A stretch of 21,783 nt of DNA from an uncultured Collinsella sp. Lineage in GTDB: Bacteria; Actinomycetota; Coriobacteriia; Coriobacteriales; Coriobacteriaceae. The first letter of the stretch is position 1. Every line of letters begins with the position of its first letter. Of this stretch, positions 6,866-14,261 are shown piece by piece. The position numbers and the translations under genes are program-made. The notes below the pieces were generated by a model. That model was not told the origin of the DNA and did not search any database. It worked only from the letters and a program-made list of their open reading frames with translations. Where the stretch lies: the NCBI GenBank assembly GCA_900549535.1, contig UROR01000025.1, positions 1 to 21,783 of the forward strand, in the 5' to 3' direction.

Positions 6866-7889
6866 AGTCATAACATTCGGTATTCCCTCGTATAACGCCG
6901 CCAAGGACATGGACCATTGCATCACCTCCATCTTGGAGGGGAGCAATTACGCCACCGATATCGAGATTATCGTGGTGGACGACGGCTCCAAGGACGAGAC
7001 GGCCGCCAAGGCCGACGAGTGGGAGGCACGTTATCCTGGAATCATCCGCGCGGTGCACCAGGAGAACGGCGGCCACGGTATTGCCGTCCTTTCGGGTCTG
7101 CGCGAGGCGCAGGGCACCTACTACAAGGTTGTCGACTCGGACGACTGGCTCGACGGAGCGGCGCTTTCGACCATGCTGTCGATTTTGCGTGGCTTTGAGG
7201 AGCGCGACCAGCGCGTCGACCTGTTTATTTCGAACTACGTGTACGAGAAGGTTTACGAGGGCACGCATACCGCTATTGGCTACAAGTTTGCCCTGCCGCG
7301 CAAAAAGATTTTCTCTTGGGACCAGATCGGGCACTTCCGTCCCGATCAGAACCTGCTCATGCACAGCTTGTGCTATCGCACCGATGTGCTGCGCGAGTCG
7401 AATCTGCCTATGCCGGCACACACGTTCTACGTGGATAATATCTACGCATACGTGCCGCTGCCGCGCTGCAAGACCATGTACTACGCCGACATCGACCTCT
7501 ATCGCTACTTTATCGGTCGCGAGGGCCAGAGCGTCAATGAGGCCACGATGGTCAAGCGCCTGGGTCAGCAGTTCCGCGTAACGCGCATCATGATGGAATC
7601 GTTCCACCTGTACCAGGACGTTGAGTCCTCGCGTCTGCGTTCGTACATGATGGGCTACTTCACCATGATGATGGCGATTTGCTCGGTACTCACCAAGCTT
7701 TCCGAGGAAGATTGTGCCGATGAGCGCCTGAAGACGCTGTGGAAGGATCTGAAGGCTTACGACGAGCGCATGTATCGTCACGCGCGCTACGGCGTGGTCG
7801 GGATCTTCACCAATCTGCGTGGACGGGCCGGAGACAAAACTACACTCGGCCTATACCATCTGGCCTCAAAGATCTTCAAATTCAACTAG
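6858..7889 (+). CDS. GT2-family glycosyltransferase
   Basis: A GT-A fold transferase of family 2, probably adding a sugar to a cell-surface glycan; the coupling with glf suggests, but does not prove, a galactofuranosyl or associated transferase. From the ATG at 6858 it has 343 residues. It begins V-I-T-F-G-I-P-S-Y-N, has the nucleotide-binding I-I-V-V-D-D-G-S-K-D-E-T (37-48), N-G-G-H-G at about 70, and the metal-binding D93-S-D-D-W. There is a hydrophobic Met-rich stretch at about 264-279 but no clear membrane anchor. The start is chosen because the family N-terminus begins here and it overlaps the glf stop (ATGCATAA); an in-frame ATG at 6840 would add six residues, and neither has a strong ribosome site. 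No terminator other than nested element E2 follows. Confidence 0.9.
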   Translation: MHKVITFGIPSYNAAKDMDHCITSILEGSNYATDIEIIVVDDGSKDETAAKADEWEARYPGIIRAVHQENGGHGIAVLSGLREAQGTYYKVVDSDDWLDGAALSTMLSILRGFEERDQRVDLFISNYVYEKVYEGTHTAIGYKFALPRKKIFSWDQIGHFRPDQNLLMHSLCYRTDVLRESNLPMPAHTFYVDNIYAYVPLPRCKTMYYADIDLYRYFIGREGQSVNEATMVKRLGQQFRVTRIMMESFHLYQDVESSRLRSYMMGYFTMMMAICSVLTKLSEEDCADERLKTLWKDLKAYDERMYRHARYGVVGIFTNLRGRAGDKTTLGLYHLASKIFKFN

Positions 7890-7911
7890 TGCAGAAACGC
7901 TCGGGTAACGG

Positions 7912-8020
7912 GGACCCCTGGTCCTTAACTTGCTACTTCGAACAGTCCTGCGCAAGACGGAGGCGCCACTGGCGCCTCCTTTGCGTGCGGAACTCGTATC
8001 AAGTTAAGGACCAGGGGTCC
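7912..8020 (-). repeat. Nested-hairpin element E2 (21-bp perfect outer arms)
   Basis: Perfect 21-bp inverted arms lie at 7912-7932 and 8000-8020, beginning GGACCCCTGGTCC. Inside are the stems CGCAA/TTGCG (7951-7955 / 7981-7985) and GGAGGCGCC/GGCGCCTCC (7959-7967 / 7971-7979). Read on the minus strand the linkers are CGAGTTCCGCACG (7996-7984) and CAGGACTGT (7950-7942), both identical to those of element E3, while arms and inner stem differ in sequence. The inner hairpin followed by TTT may also end the glf-glycosyltransferase transcript, 22 bp after its stop codon. Confidence 0.8.
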
Positions 8021-8035
8021 TCTGCTATGTCTCGC

Positions 8036-8095
8036 TTTGTGTCAGCAAACTGAATTTGAAGATCTTGGACGCGCGGTACACAGGGGCCTGGGCTG
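8036..8095 (-). pseudogene. Possible C-terminal remnant of a second glycosyltransferase gene
   Basis: On the minus strand a short frame reads V-Y-R-A-S-K-I-F-K-F-S before running out, which resembles the last residues of the neighbouring glycosyltransferase (L-Y-H-L-A-S-K-I-F-K-F-N). At DNA level 16 bases are identical (8051-8066 versus 7869-7884, inverted). This may be a decayed, inverted copy of a paralogous gene end, or an inverted duplication created when E2 arose. The match is too short to be certain. Confidence 0.3.
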
Positions 8096-8114
8096 AAGGG
8101 GATCTTGTTGAGTA

Positions 8115-8239
8115 GGTTGCCCGGTGGAGCTTGGTTATGTTTGTCGCGAGTTCCGCACGAGCCTAAGAGCACTTAATGTGCTCTTCGTGCGAGCCAGGAC
8201 TGTAGAGCAGCAAACATAACCAAGACCCACCGGGCAACC
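8115..8239 (+). repeat. Nested-hairpin element E3 (29-nt outer arms, two mismatches)
   Basis: Outer arms 8115-8143 and 8211-8239 pair over 29 positions with two adjacent mismatches. The interior of 67 bp (the same length as in E2) holds the linker CGAGTTCCGCACG (8147-8159), whose CGCACG pairs with CGTGCG (8186-8191), an inner stem AAGAGCAC/GTGCTCTT (8165-8172 / 8178-8185) with a TTAAT loop, and the linker CAGGACTGT (8195-8203). It ends 13 bp before the stop codon of the convergent peptidase gene and is oriented opposite to E2. Confidence 0.8.
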
Positions 8240-8251
8240 GGTCGAGTAAGG

Positions 8252-9253
8252 TTACTTCGCGGCACCCGGGATTCCGTGGGAGGTTTTGGCAGTTTTGGCT
8301 CCGTTTACGATGGCGGTCTGTAGGGCCCTTACGGCGAGCATGCCCAGCAGGTCTAGGGGTACGGCGGCGCTTGCCTGAGCACCCAGTTTGCCGCTGGCGA
8401 GGGTGTAGATGGTGTCGCCGTCGTTGGTGGTGTGCGTGGGGCGGATGGCGTGCGCATAGGCGTCTGCTGCCATCTGGGAGACCTTGGTGGCCTGCGCCTT
8501 AGTGAGCTTCACGTTGGTGACGATGCAGCTGATGGTGGTGTTGGTGCGGTCGAGCGGCATCTGCATAGATCCGGCGGCGGCAAAGGCTGCGAGCTCCATG
8601 TCGACGATCTGGTCGCTATCTGCTGCAGCGCGCATGCCAGCGATCCATTCACCGGTGAAGGGGTCGACGACATTGCCACAGGCGTTGACCGAGACCACGG
8701 CGCCCACCTTAACAGGGCCGAGTGCCACGGCGGCGGCTCCAAGGCCGGCCTTCATGCAGGTGGCGGGACCCATGAGCTTGCCCACGGTGGCGCCGGTGCC
8801 GGCGCCCACATTGCCCTGCTCGAGCGTGGTGGGGGTGTTGTCGAGCGCCTCGCGCACGGCGGAGATGCCAGCCTCAATGTCGGGGCGTACGGTGGGGTCG
8901 CCAAAGGCGAGGTCGAAGATGCAGCTAGAGCACACGATGGGCACCTGCGTGGGGCCGACGGGAAGGCCGATGCCGCGGCTCTCGAGCTCGCGGGCGACGC
9001 CGCTTGCGGCCTCCAGACCAAAGGCCGATCCACCCGAAAGGCAGACGGCGTGGACCTTGTCCACGGTGTTCTCGGGACGCAGCAAATCGGTCTCGCGCGA
9101 TGCCGGGGCGCCGCCGCGAACGTCAACGCCGCCCGTTGCGCCTTCGGTTGCCACAATTACGGTGCAACCGGTGCCGGCCTCCTCGTCCGTATAGTTGCCA
9201 AAGCAAAAGCCATCGACATCGCAAACGTCAATGGCCTCAAGCAGTGTATCCAT
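8252..9253 (-). CDS. P1 family (DmpA-type, S58) aminopeptidase
   Basis: Member of the P1/DmpA family of N-terminal-nucleophile hydrolases, which self-cleave into two chains and remove N-terminal residues from amides or small peptides, often D- or beta-amino acids. The 333-residue product carries G-N-Y-T-D (19-23) and C-T-V-I near the start, the conserved L-S-G-G-S-A-F-G-L (72-80), G-N-V-G-A-G-T-G-A-T-V-G-K (147-159) and R-T-N-T-T-I (236-241), where family comparison places self-cleavage before Thr239. No signal peptide is seen, so it is cytoplasmic. The ribosome site AGGAG lies just upstream. It is the last gene of a minus-strand run after maf, with a hairpin between. The physiological substrate is unknown. 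Confidence 0.88.
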   Translation of the reverse strand: MDTLLEAIDVCDVDGFCFGNYTDEEAGTGCTVIVATEGATGGVDVRGGAPASRETDLLRPENTVDKVHAVCLSGGSAFGLEAASGVARELESRGIGLPVGPTQVPIVCSSCIFDLAFGDPTVRPDIEAGISAVREALDNTPTTLEQGNVGAGTGATVGKLMGPATCMKAGLGAAAVALGPVKVGAVVSVNACGNVVDPFTGEWIAGMRAAADSDQIVDMELAAFAAAGSMQMPLDRTNTTISCIVTNVKLTKAQATKVSQMAADAYAHAIRPTHTTNDGDTIYTLASGKLGAQASAAVPLDLLGMLAVRALQTAIVNGAKTAKTSHGIPGAAK

Positions 9254-9323
9254 GTTTTACTCCTATCGGTTTTCCGCCGGGCCTTATGCCCGGTCGGGAT
9301 CCGTACGGTACGCCGAAATTGTA

Positions 9324-9346
9324 GGCGCTGGGGGATACCCAGCGCC
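9324..9346 (-). terminator. Terminator-like hairpin after maf
   Basis: GGCGCTGGG (9324-9332) pairs perfectly with CCCAGCGCC (9338-9346) around five bases. On the minus strand it lies 9 bp after the maf stop, but the following bases (TACAATTTC) are a weak T run, so termination may be partial and the peptidase gene partly read through. Confidence 0.5.
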
Positions 9347-9354
9347 AGATGCAA

Positions 9355-9936
9355 TTACGATAGTTTTTGAATCGCGCGCGCGACGCGAGCGATGGGCAGG
9401 CCCACCACGTTGTAGAAGTCGCCCGAAATATCATGCACGAGCATGCGTCCGCCTGTGCCCTGAATGCCGTAGGCGCCTGCCTTGTCCATGGGCTCGCCCG
9501 AGGCGACGTAGCGCTCAATCTGCTCGTCGGTGAGCTCATAGAACGTCACGTCGGTCACATCGACAAACGACAGGCTCTCGGCAGCGTGTGGGGCGGTGGT
9601 GTCTCCGGCTCTAACGATGCAGACGCCGGTTGCGACCTGGTGCGTGCGCCCCGAGAGCTCGTGGAGCATGGTGCGGGCTTCGTCCTCGTTTGCCGGCTTG
9701 CCCAAAAGCTTGCCATCGAAGGTGACGATGGTGTCGGCCGCGATGGTCAACTCATTGGGCTCGGCGTGCTCGGCGGCAACGGCGGCAGCCTTAGCGCGAG
9801 CTAAGCGCTCGACAAGCGTAAGCGGGGTTTCGTCATCAAAAGGAGTCTCGTCGATGTCAGCGGGAATGACGCGGATGTCGTAGCCCGCTTCGCGCATCAA
9901 CTCGATGCGGCGCGGTGATTGCGAAGCCAAAATCAT
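9355..9936 (-). CDS. maf: Maf-family nucleoside triphosphate pyrophosphatase
   Basis: House-cleaning enzyme that hydrolyses dTTP/UTP or modified NTPs to the monophosphate and pyrophosphate; Maf proteins are linked with septum control in bacteria. The 193-residue product is typical in length. Signatures: I-L-A-S-Q-S-P-R-R (2-10), A-A-D-T-I-V (66-71) with the catalytic Asp68, G-K-P-A-N-E-D-E-A (79-87), S-G-R-T-H-Q-V (95-101) and D-K-A-G-A-Y-G-I-Q-G (151-160). The start codon overlaps the stop of the upstream DJ-1-like gene (ATGA), so the two are translationally coupled. Confidence 0.95.
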   Translation of the reverse strand: MILASQSPRRIELMREAGYDIRVIPADIDETPFDDETPLTLVERLARAKAAAVAAEHAEPNELTIAADTIVTFDGKLLGKPANEDEARTMLHELSGRTHQVATGVCIVRAGDTTAPHAAESLSFVDVTDVTFYELTDEQIERYVASGEPMDKAGAYGIQGTGGRMLVHDISGDFYNVVGLPIARVARAIQKLS

Positions 9937-10475
9937 AGCTGAATGCCCTCGGCGCCCTTCTCGACGGCCTTGTCGCCGGCGAGCGTGCGCAGCAGCTCAA
10001 GCGCAAAGGGGAGCGTCTGGGCCATGCCGCTGGCGGTGATGATGTTGCCGTCGTGCGTGACCTTGTCGCCGGTATAGGCGCCCTCGGGAAAACTCTTCTC
10101 AAAGCCGGGGAAGCACGTGGCGTGGCGTCCCCCGAGCAGGTCAAGCTCACCCAGGATAAACGGGGCGGCGCAGATGGCGGCGACGTGCTTGGTCGCGGCG
10201 AAATCGCAGACTAAGTCGCAGACGCGCTGGTCGGCGCGCAGGTTGGTGGCACCGGGCAGGCCGCCGGGCAGCACGACGCAGTCGTACTCGTCAAAGTTAA
10301 TCTCGTCAAAGAGTGCGTCGCATGTTACGGGAATCTGCAGCGAGCTTACGACCTCGCGCGTGGGCATGATCGAGTCGAGCGTGGCGCGCACACCGCCGCG
10401 ACGCATGACATCGACCATGGTCAGGCATTCAATCGTTTCAAAGCCATCGGCGGCAAGAACGGCAACGCTGGGCAT
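9933..10475 (-). CDS. DJ-1/PfpI family protein
   Basis: DJ-1/ThiJ-type member of the glutamine-amidotransferase-like fold; relatives act as glyoxalase III/deglycase-like or chaperone proteins, but the activity here is unproven. The product from the ATG at 10475 has 180 residues, the usual DJ-1 length, starting M-P-S-V-A-V-L-A-A-D-G-F-E-T-I-E with the conserved Glu16. The nucleophile elbow is A-A-I-C102-A-A-P-F-I-L-G, and V-V-L-P-G-G-L-P-G (67-75) precedes it. A longer frame to 10541 exists, but AAAGGAACC directly before 10475 and the family N-terminus decide the start. It overlaps maf by 4 bp. A TATAAG box about 45 bp upstream on the minus strand may be its -10. Confidence 0.92.
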   Translation of the reverse strand: MPSVAVLAADGFETIECLTMVDVMRRGGVRATLDSIMPTREVVSSLQIPVTCDALFDEINFDEYDCVVLPGGLPGATNLRADQRVCDLVCDFAATKHVAAICAAPFILGELDLLGGRHATCFPGFEKSFPEGAYTGDKVTHDGNIITASGMAQTLPFALELLRTLAGDKAVEKGAEGIQL

Positions 10476-10681
10476 AAGGGTTCCTTTCAAAAAGCGGCAT
10501 ACAATTAGCCGTCTTATACCCCGAAGACATACGCTTGCCACGCTCCATTCCCCAATGATTTTGATCCTCGCCCCAGAAAATCATGCAGGGTGGATGGGTG
10601 TTGCGCACTAGGAGGGGCTTGCGGTGCGGCGATAAAATCTCGGCATCCGTCATCTTTCGCAACATGAGGAGCTGATTTGCG

Positions 10682-10963
10682 ATGATAGGCCTTAGTGTAT
10701 TTGATCTTCTCGTTTTGCTAGTTGTATTTGGTGGTGTCGCGGCTGTCGCCTTTGCTGTTATCTTGAACAAGGAATCGTCGAATAAGCCTCAGCCTCCGCA
10801 GTCCAATCCGTACCAGCAAATGCCTCCTGTGCAACAGGTCCCGCCGACAATCGATGATGCTCAGCCAGTTGAGCCCGCTCATTTTTGTGCTCAGTGCGGC
10901 TCAATGTTGGAGGCAAACGCATCCTTCTGCCAAAACTGCGGAGCTCCCGTCAACCATCAGTGA
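10682..10963 (+). CDS. Small membrane-anchored zinc-ribbon protein
   Basis: A 93-residue protein of unknown role. An N-terminal membrane helix (about 6-28) is followed by a Pro/Gln-rich flexible linker (about 35-64) and a C-terminal zinc ribbon with C69-A-Q-C72 and C83-Q-N-C86, ending G-A-P-V. The helix has no cleavage site, so the ribbon is probably displayed in the cytoplasm. The ATG has AGGAG about 10 bases upstream. The next gene carries the same type of ribbon at its own C-terminus (C-G-S-C ... C-P-H-C-G-A-P-V), suggesting the two act together or arose from one another. Base composition is noticeably less GC-rich than in housekeeping neighbours. Confidence 0.75.
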   Translation: MIGLSVFDLLVLLVVFGGVAAVAFAVILNKESSNKPQPPQSNPYQQMPPVQQVPPTIDDAQPVEPAHFCAQCGSMLEANASFCQNCGAPVNHQ

Positions 10964-10969
10964 TTTTTC

Positions 10970-11025
10970 TGGGACGGGGATTAAATAATCATTCGGTACA
11001 CAATGATTATTTAATCCCCGTCCCA
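10970..11025. repeat. Perfect 24-bp inverted repeat / hairpin
   Basis: Arms 10970-10993 and 11002-11025 are perfectly complementary, starting TGGGACGGGGATTAAATAATC, around an 8-bp loop CGGTACAC. TTTT follows on the plus strand, so it can act as a terminator for the small zinc-ribbon gene 7 bp upstream. The arm length and the GGGACGGGG end are more like a REP-type palindrome than an ordinary terminator. It lacks the linkers of elements E1-E3. Confidence 0.8.
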
Positions 11026-11142
11026 TTTTCATCAGGCGTTACCGACTTTTTGCGCGCTGGGAATTGTTGCGCAACACATTCCGATTTTTCGGGCTTACCG
11101 TAGCCTCAGGTCATATTTACCTCTCGACTGAAAGGGGCAACC

Positions 11143-12893
11143 ATGCCAAGAACTAGAAAAATGAAATGGGGGGGGGGCTTCTAATAGCCGGCCTGGCGCT
11201 GGCCGCTAGCCTTATTGTCGCGCCGCTGGGTGCCTATGCTGCCGACGTTCCCACGCCCGAACTGAAGGACACGCATGAGTTCGATAATTTGGTCTATTGG
11301 GATCATTCGCCTTCGGGTAGATATGTGCTGTGCTTTGACTCGTCCACATATAAGGATTCGTCCACATATAAAATGAATTTACTGGATACCACGGACTGGT
11401 CTCTCACCGTGGTAGAGATTGACAGCAGCGGTCCCGACTGGCATAGTGCGTATTGTTTTTCAGCCGACGAAAGAACGTTCTATTGCTTCAACAGAAAGAA
11501 TAAATCAGTAGTCGTATATGACCTGTCTAATGACAAGTCCAAGGAATATCCGCTGGGTTCTGCTGTTCCATCCGAGGCACTTGATAGGTGCAGCGTTGAA
11601 ATTAAGCTCCAGATATCTAAGGACAACAAGACGCTGTATATAACGTCTGTAATAAATGAAGAGCCGTACTCAAGCAACTGTTACGTGTTGTTTAGTATTG
11701 TCGATTTCAAAAACGGCAATATATCGACTAAATACGAGTACAGCGCACCGTCTGATGACTACACTTTGAGTGGGCCTGCTTGGATTTCAAACGATGGCAA
11801 GTATGGCTACGTTATGCGGGTTTATTCGGGTGATGAAACTGAGAACGACCAATCGGGTGTGCGCTTTGACGTAGCAACAATCGACTTGAATACCAAGAAA
11901 GTTATCAACACTTCCGAAATTGACGACAGTTCGGTCACTCCTAATGCCGAATCTAATACATATAAGGTTGTTGTTAACGATGACGGCGCCACTATAGATT
12001 GGGCATGCTATGTCTCGAAAGAGGGGGATGTAGCCTCTTACGCCCAGAATTGCCTGCAAGCAAAGCCGTTTAACCAAGATGGATCGCTGGCCTTTGGCGG
12101 GCGTTACGTAGACTCTGACGGGCATTACGCAGACTCTGACGGGTACGCCAACTATTCTGATTTGGGAAGTCTAGAATTGTCCGTCATCGATACCAAGTCA
12201 GGTGAAACGAAATGGGAAACCAACTGCTCTCTCGATCTACTCGCAGTTCGCTCTCTCTTTGCTGTTGAAGAAAAACTTTGTCCTGTCTCTTTGTCGAGTG
12301 ACGGAGCTTATTTGTTGGCATGCGGCCCGGATGATAACTCTAACTATCTGATGTATTTGACTGATACAAAGACGGGTGCGTATTCGCAAGTCAATTTAAA
12401 AGGTTGCTTAGAGCATGGTGGTTTTGACGATTGCGATTACTCGCGGTCCGTGTGGTTCTCCAAGGACGACTCGTTGATTTATTTTGTTCAATATGAGGAT
12501 GAAGATTTCGGCTTTAGTGTAGATGTCTATAAGAGTGGCTTTTCCAATGCGCCAACATTGTCCGGTCCACAAGAAGAAGGAGCCGGTTCGTTGCCATCGA
12601 ACCTAATTTTCATTGTTGCTATTATGGTGATTTTCCTTGCGGCGGGCGTTGGCGGCTTCGTTGTCATTCGCATGCGCAAACACTCTAAGGGGTATGCGGC
12701 AACCGCGAATGGCACTATCTCCGCTGCGCCTCAGCAGACGGTTCCGCAGAATTTCGTCGGACAGCAGACTCAGGCCCAGCTGCAGCTGACGCCCATGCCC
12801 TTGGAAGCTCCGCGATTCTGCGGTTCGTGCGGTGGTCCCCTCGTTCCTGGTACACGGTTCTGTCCGCATTGCGGCGCACCGGTAAAGCATTAA
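11143..12893 (+). CDS. Secreted propeller-like protein with membrane anchor and zinc ribbon; translation out of frame at a G10 tract
   Basis: From the internal ATG at 11166 the frame gives 575 residues: a hydrophobic export segment (about 4-26, ending A-Y-A-A), a large extracellular region of repeated strand motifs with D-x-S-P-S-G-R-Y and S-x-D-G-x-Y patterns, suggesting a WD40-like or lactonase-type beta-propeller, a membrane helix (about 479-498) followed by R-M-R-K-H, a Gln/Pro-rich linker, and a cytoplasmic zinc ribbon (Cys552, 555, 566, 569). The only good ribosome site (AAAGGGG) serves ATG 11143, whose frame reads M-P-R-T-R-K-M-K-W-G-G-G-F and stops at 11182. With 8 or 11 G instead of 10 (11168-11177), that start would enter the long frame and supply the charged n-region of the signal peptide. 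So the gene is either phase-variable and off here, or affected by a homopolymer error. Function unknown. Confidence 0.75.
11168..11177 (+). repeat. G10 homopolymer at the start of the zinc-ribbon propeller gene
   Basis: Ten consecutive G residues lie 22 bp inside the frame starting at ATG 11143. Tracts of this length are prone to slippage in replication. Its position between start codon and export signal is where contingency tracts switch genes on and off in phase-variable bacteria. Confidence 0.8.
11337..11372 (+). repeat. Two 18-bp in-frame tandem units (D-S-S-T-Y-K twice)
   Basis: Units 11337-11354 and 11355-11372 differ at two bases and encode DSSTYK twice. The duplication keeps the frame and lies in the extracellular region. 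Confidence 0.85.
12102..12143 (+). repeat. Two 21-bp in-frame tandem units (Y-V/A-D-S-D-G)
   Basis: Units 12102-12122 and 12123-12143 differ at two bases and encode R/H-Y-V/A-D-S-D-G twice, in the extracellular region of the same protein. A second recent duplication in one gene suggests loop-length variation. Confidence 0.85.
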
Positions 12894-12897
12894 GCGT

Positions 12898-14213
12898 ATG
12901 CCGGTGGAGCGATTAAAACAGAATCGCGGCATGCTGATGGTCGCGGGCATCTTTGCGGTGCTCGCGACCATCGCGGATATGTTTCGCGATACCGTGGGAT
13001 TCTCTTGCAACCCTATCTACTTGGTCCATGTCTTGGGACACATGGCCTTTTTCTGCGTAGCGTTTATGCTCGGCGACTATCTGATCGATCGGTTCCTGGC
13101 GGGACGCAAAAGTACTGTCGACGTTCCTCGGCAAGTCCATGCTGGATGGTTTGACAACTTGTGCGACATGGCGTTCTCTGGCATCCCGCAGACGTACGCA
13201 TTCGGTGGCATCGTAAAGCTGGGCGTAATCATCTACGCCTGCTGGTCTCCGTTGTTGGTCCTGCTGTTTCCGGGCGTGATCTGGTGGGACACTCGCCAGT
13301 AGCTTTTGCAGTACAACGGCTTACCCAATGCCTTGTCGGGTGGCGTCATCACCGACCACCATCCAGTGCTCGATACCTATCTGTACGGATGGTTTACCGA
13401 CCTAGGCCGTGCGCTGGGAAGCGTTGATGCTGGGGTGTACGCCTTCTGCCTGGTACAGGCTTATCTGACGGCGTGTGTCTTGGCGTGCTTCCCGCTTTGG
13501 GGTGCGAGCCTGGTGGCAAGCAGGAGGTCTACGGTCTCATGTTTCAGCAATCCGCGTTGCTGATGCGTGACCACGGGGACGAGCTTCCGGAATGGCAGCG
13601 TCAAGAGATCGAGCGCGCCATCGGGGAGGATGGTAAGAACAACTACACGTGGTTTTTAACCGACTCCGTTAAAGATCCCATGTTTGGTAAGGCCGACGAG
13701 CTCGATTTTGCAGCCTATTTTGGCGCGTGGGTAGCGGGGTTCCTGCAGCATCCACTTTGTTATCTCGAGGCGTATCTAGGAGTGCAGATTGGCTGGTATG
13801 CCATGCCGGCGGCGGGAAGCGAGGCCTTGTCGCCCTATGTGACTCCTGTCGACGGACACAACGTGAGCCATGTGTTTCCCCGTTCGCGGGATTTGGGATT
13901 GAGCTGGTCCGATGCGACCTTGGGCCGCAGTGTCGAGTCGCTCGTCGCCTGGTTTCAGTCGACGCCGGTCGGCATGTTTGTCGGCGCCAAGGCGCTTTGG
14001 TCGACCTGGGGTATGGCGTTTCTGCTGTTGGAGATAAAACGTCGTGCGCCCCAGAAACTCTATCTGCTTGCACCGCTCGTCGCGGCAAACATCGTCCTTT
14101 GGATCTCGCCGACGTCGTACACGACCGAGTCGATGCGCTACCTGCTGCCGTTGTTGTTCTGGCTGCCCGTGAGTGCAGCGATGACTTTTGCCAGCGTTGC
14201 ATCGACCGAATAA
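12898..14213 (+). pseudogene. Broken DUF6020-like polytopic membrane protein gene
   Basis: The frame from ATG 12898 encodes several membrane helices and stops at an in-frame TAG (13300-13302), yet the same frame continues directly with conserved-looking sequence: TDHHPVLDTYLYGWFTDLG, then Q-A-Y-L-T-A. Around 13480-13530 the coding sense moves to another frame, which carries Q-E-V-Y-G-L-M-F-Q-Q-S-A and runs to the TAA at 14211-14213 with more membrane helices. So there is one nonsense codon and one frameshift, probably with an internal deletion. The pattern resembles DUF6020 membrane proteins (glycosyltransferase-C-like), known mainly from Actinobacteria and Firmicutes; this name is from memory of the motif and is tentative. 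It starts 4 bp after the zinc-ribbon propeller gene, without a good ribosome site. Confidence 0.7.
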
Positions 14214-14249
14214 AGCGGGCCCGCGTGCAGTTATGCACGCGGGCCCGCT
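14214..14249. terminator. Bidirectional terminator between DUF6020-like pseudogene and rlmD
   Basis: AGCGGGCCCGCGTGCA (14214-14229) and its exact complement (14234-14249) form a 16-bp stem with a GTTA loop. On the minus strand TTTATTC follows, ending the rlmD transcript 13 bp after its stop codon. Confidence 0.9.
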
Positions 14250-14261
14250 CTCATCATGTGG

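Noticed and set aside
7912..8239. CRISPR array or insertion sequence
   Set aside because: No regularly spaced direct repeats, no transposase, and no target-site duplication that I can see around the elements.
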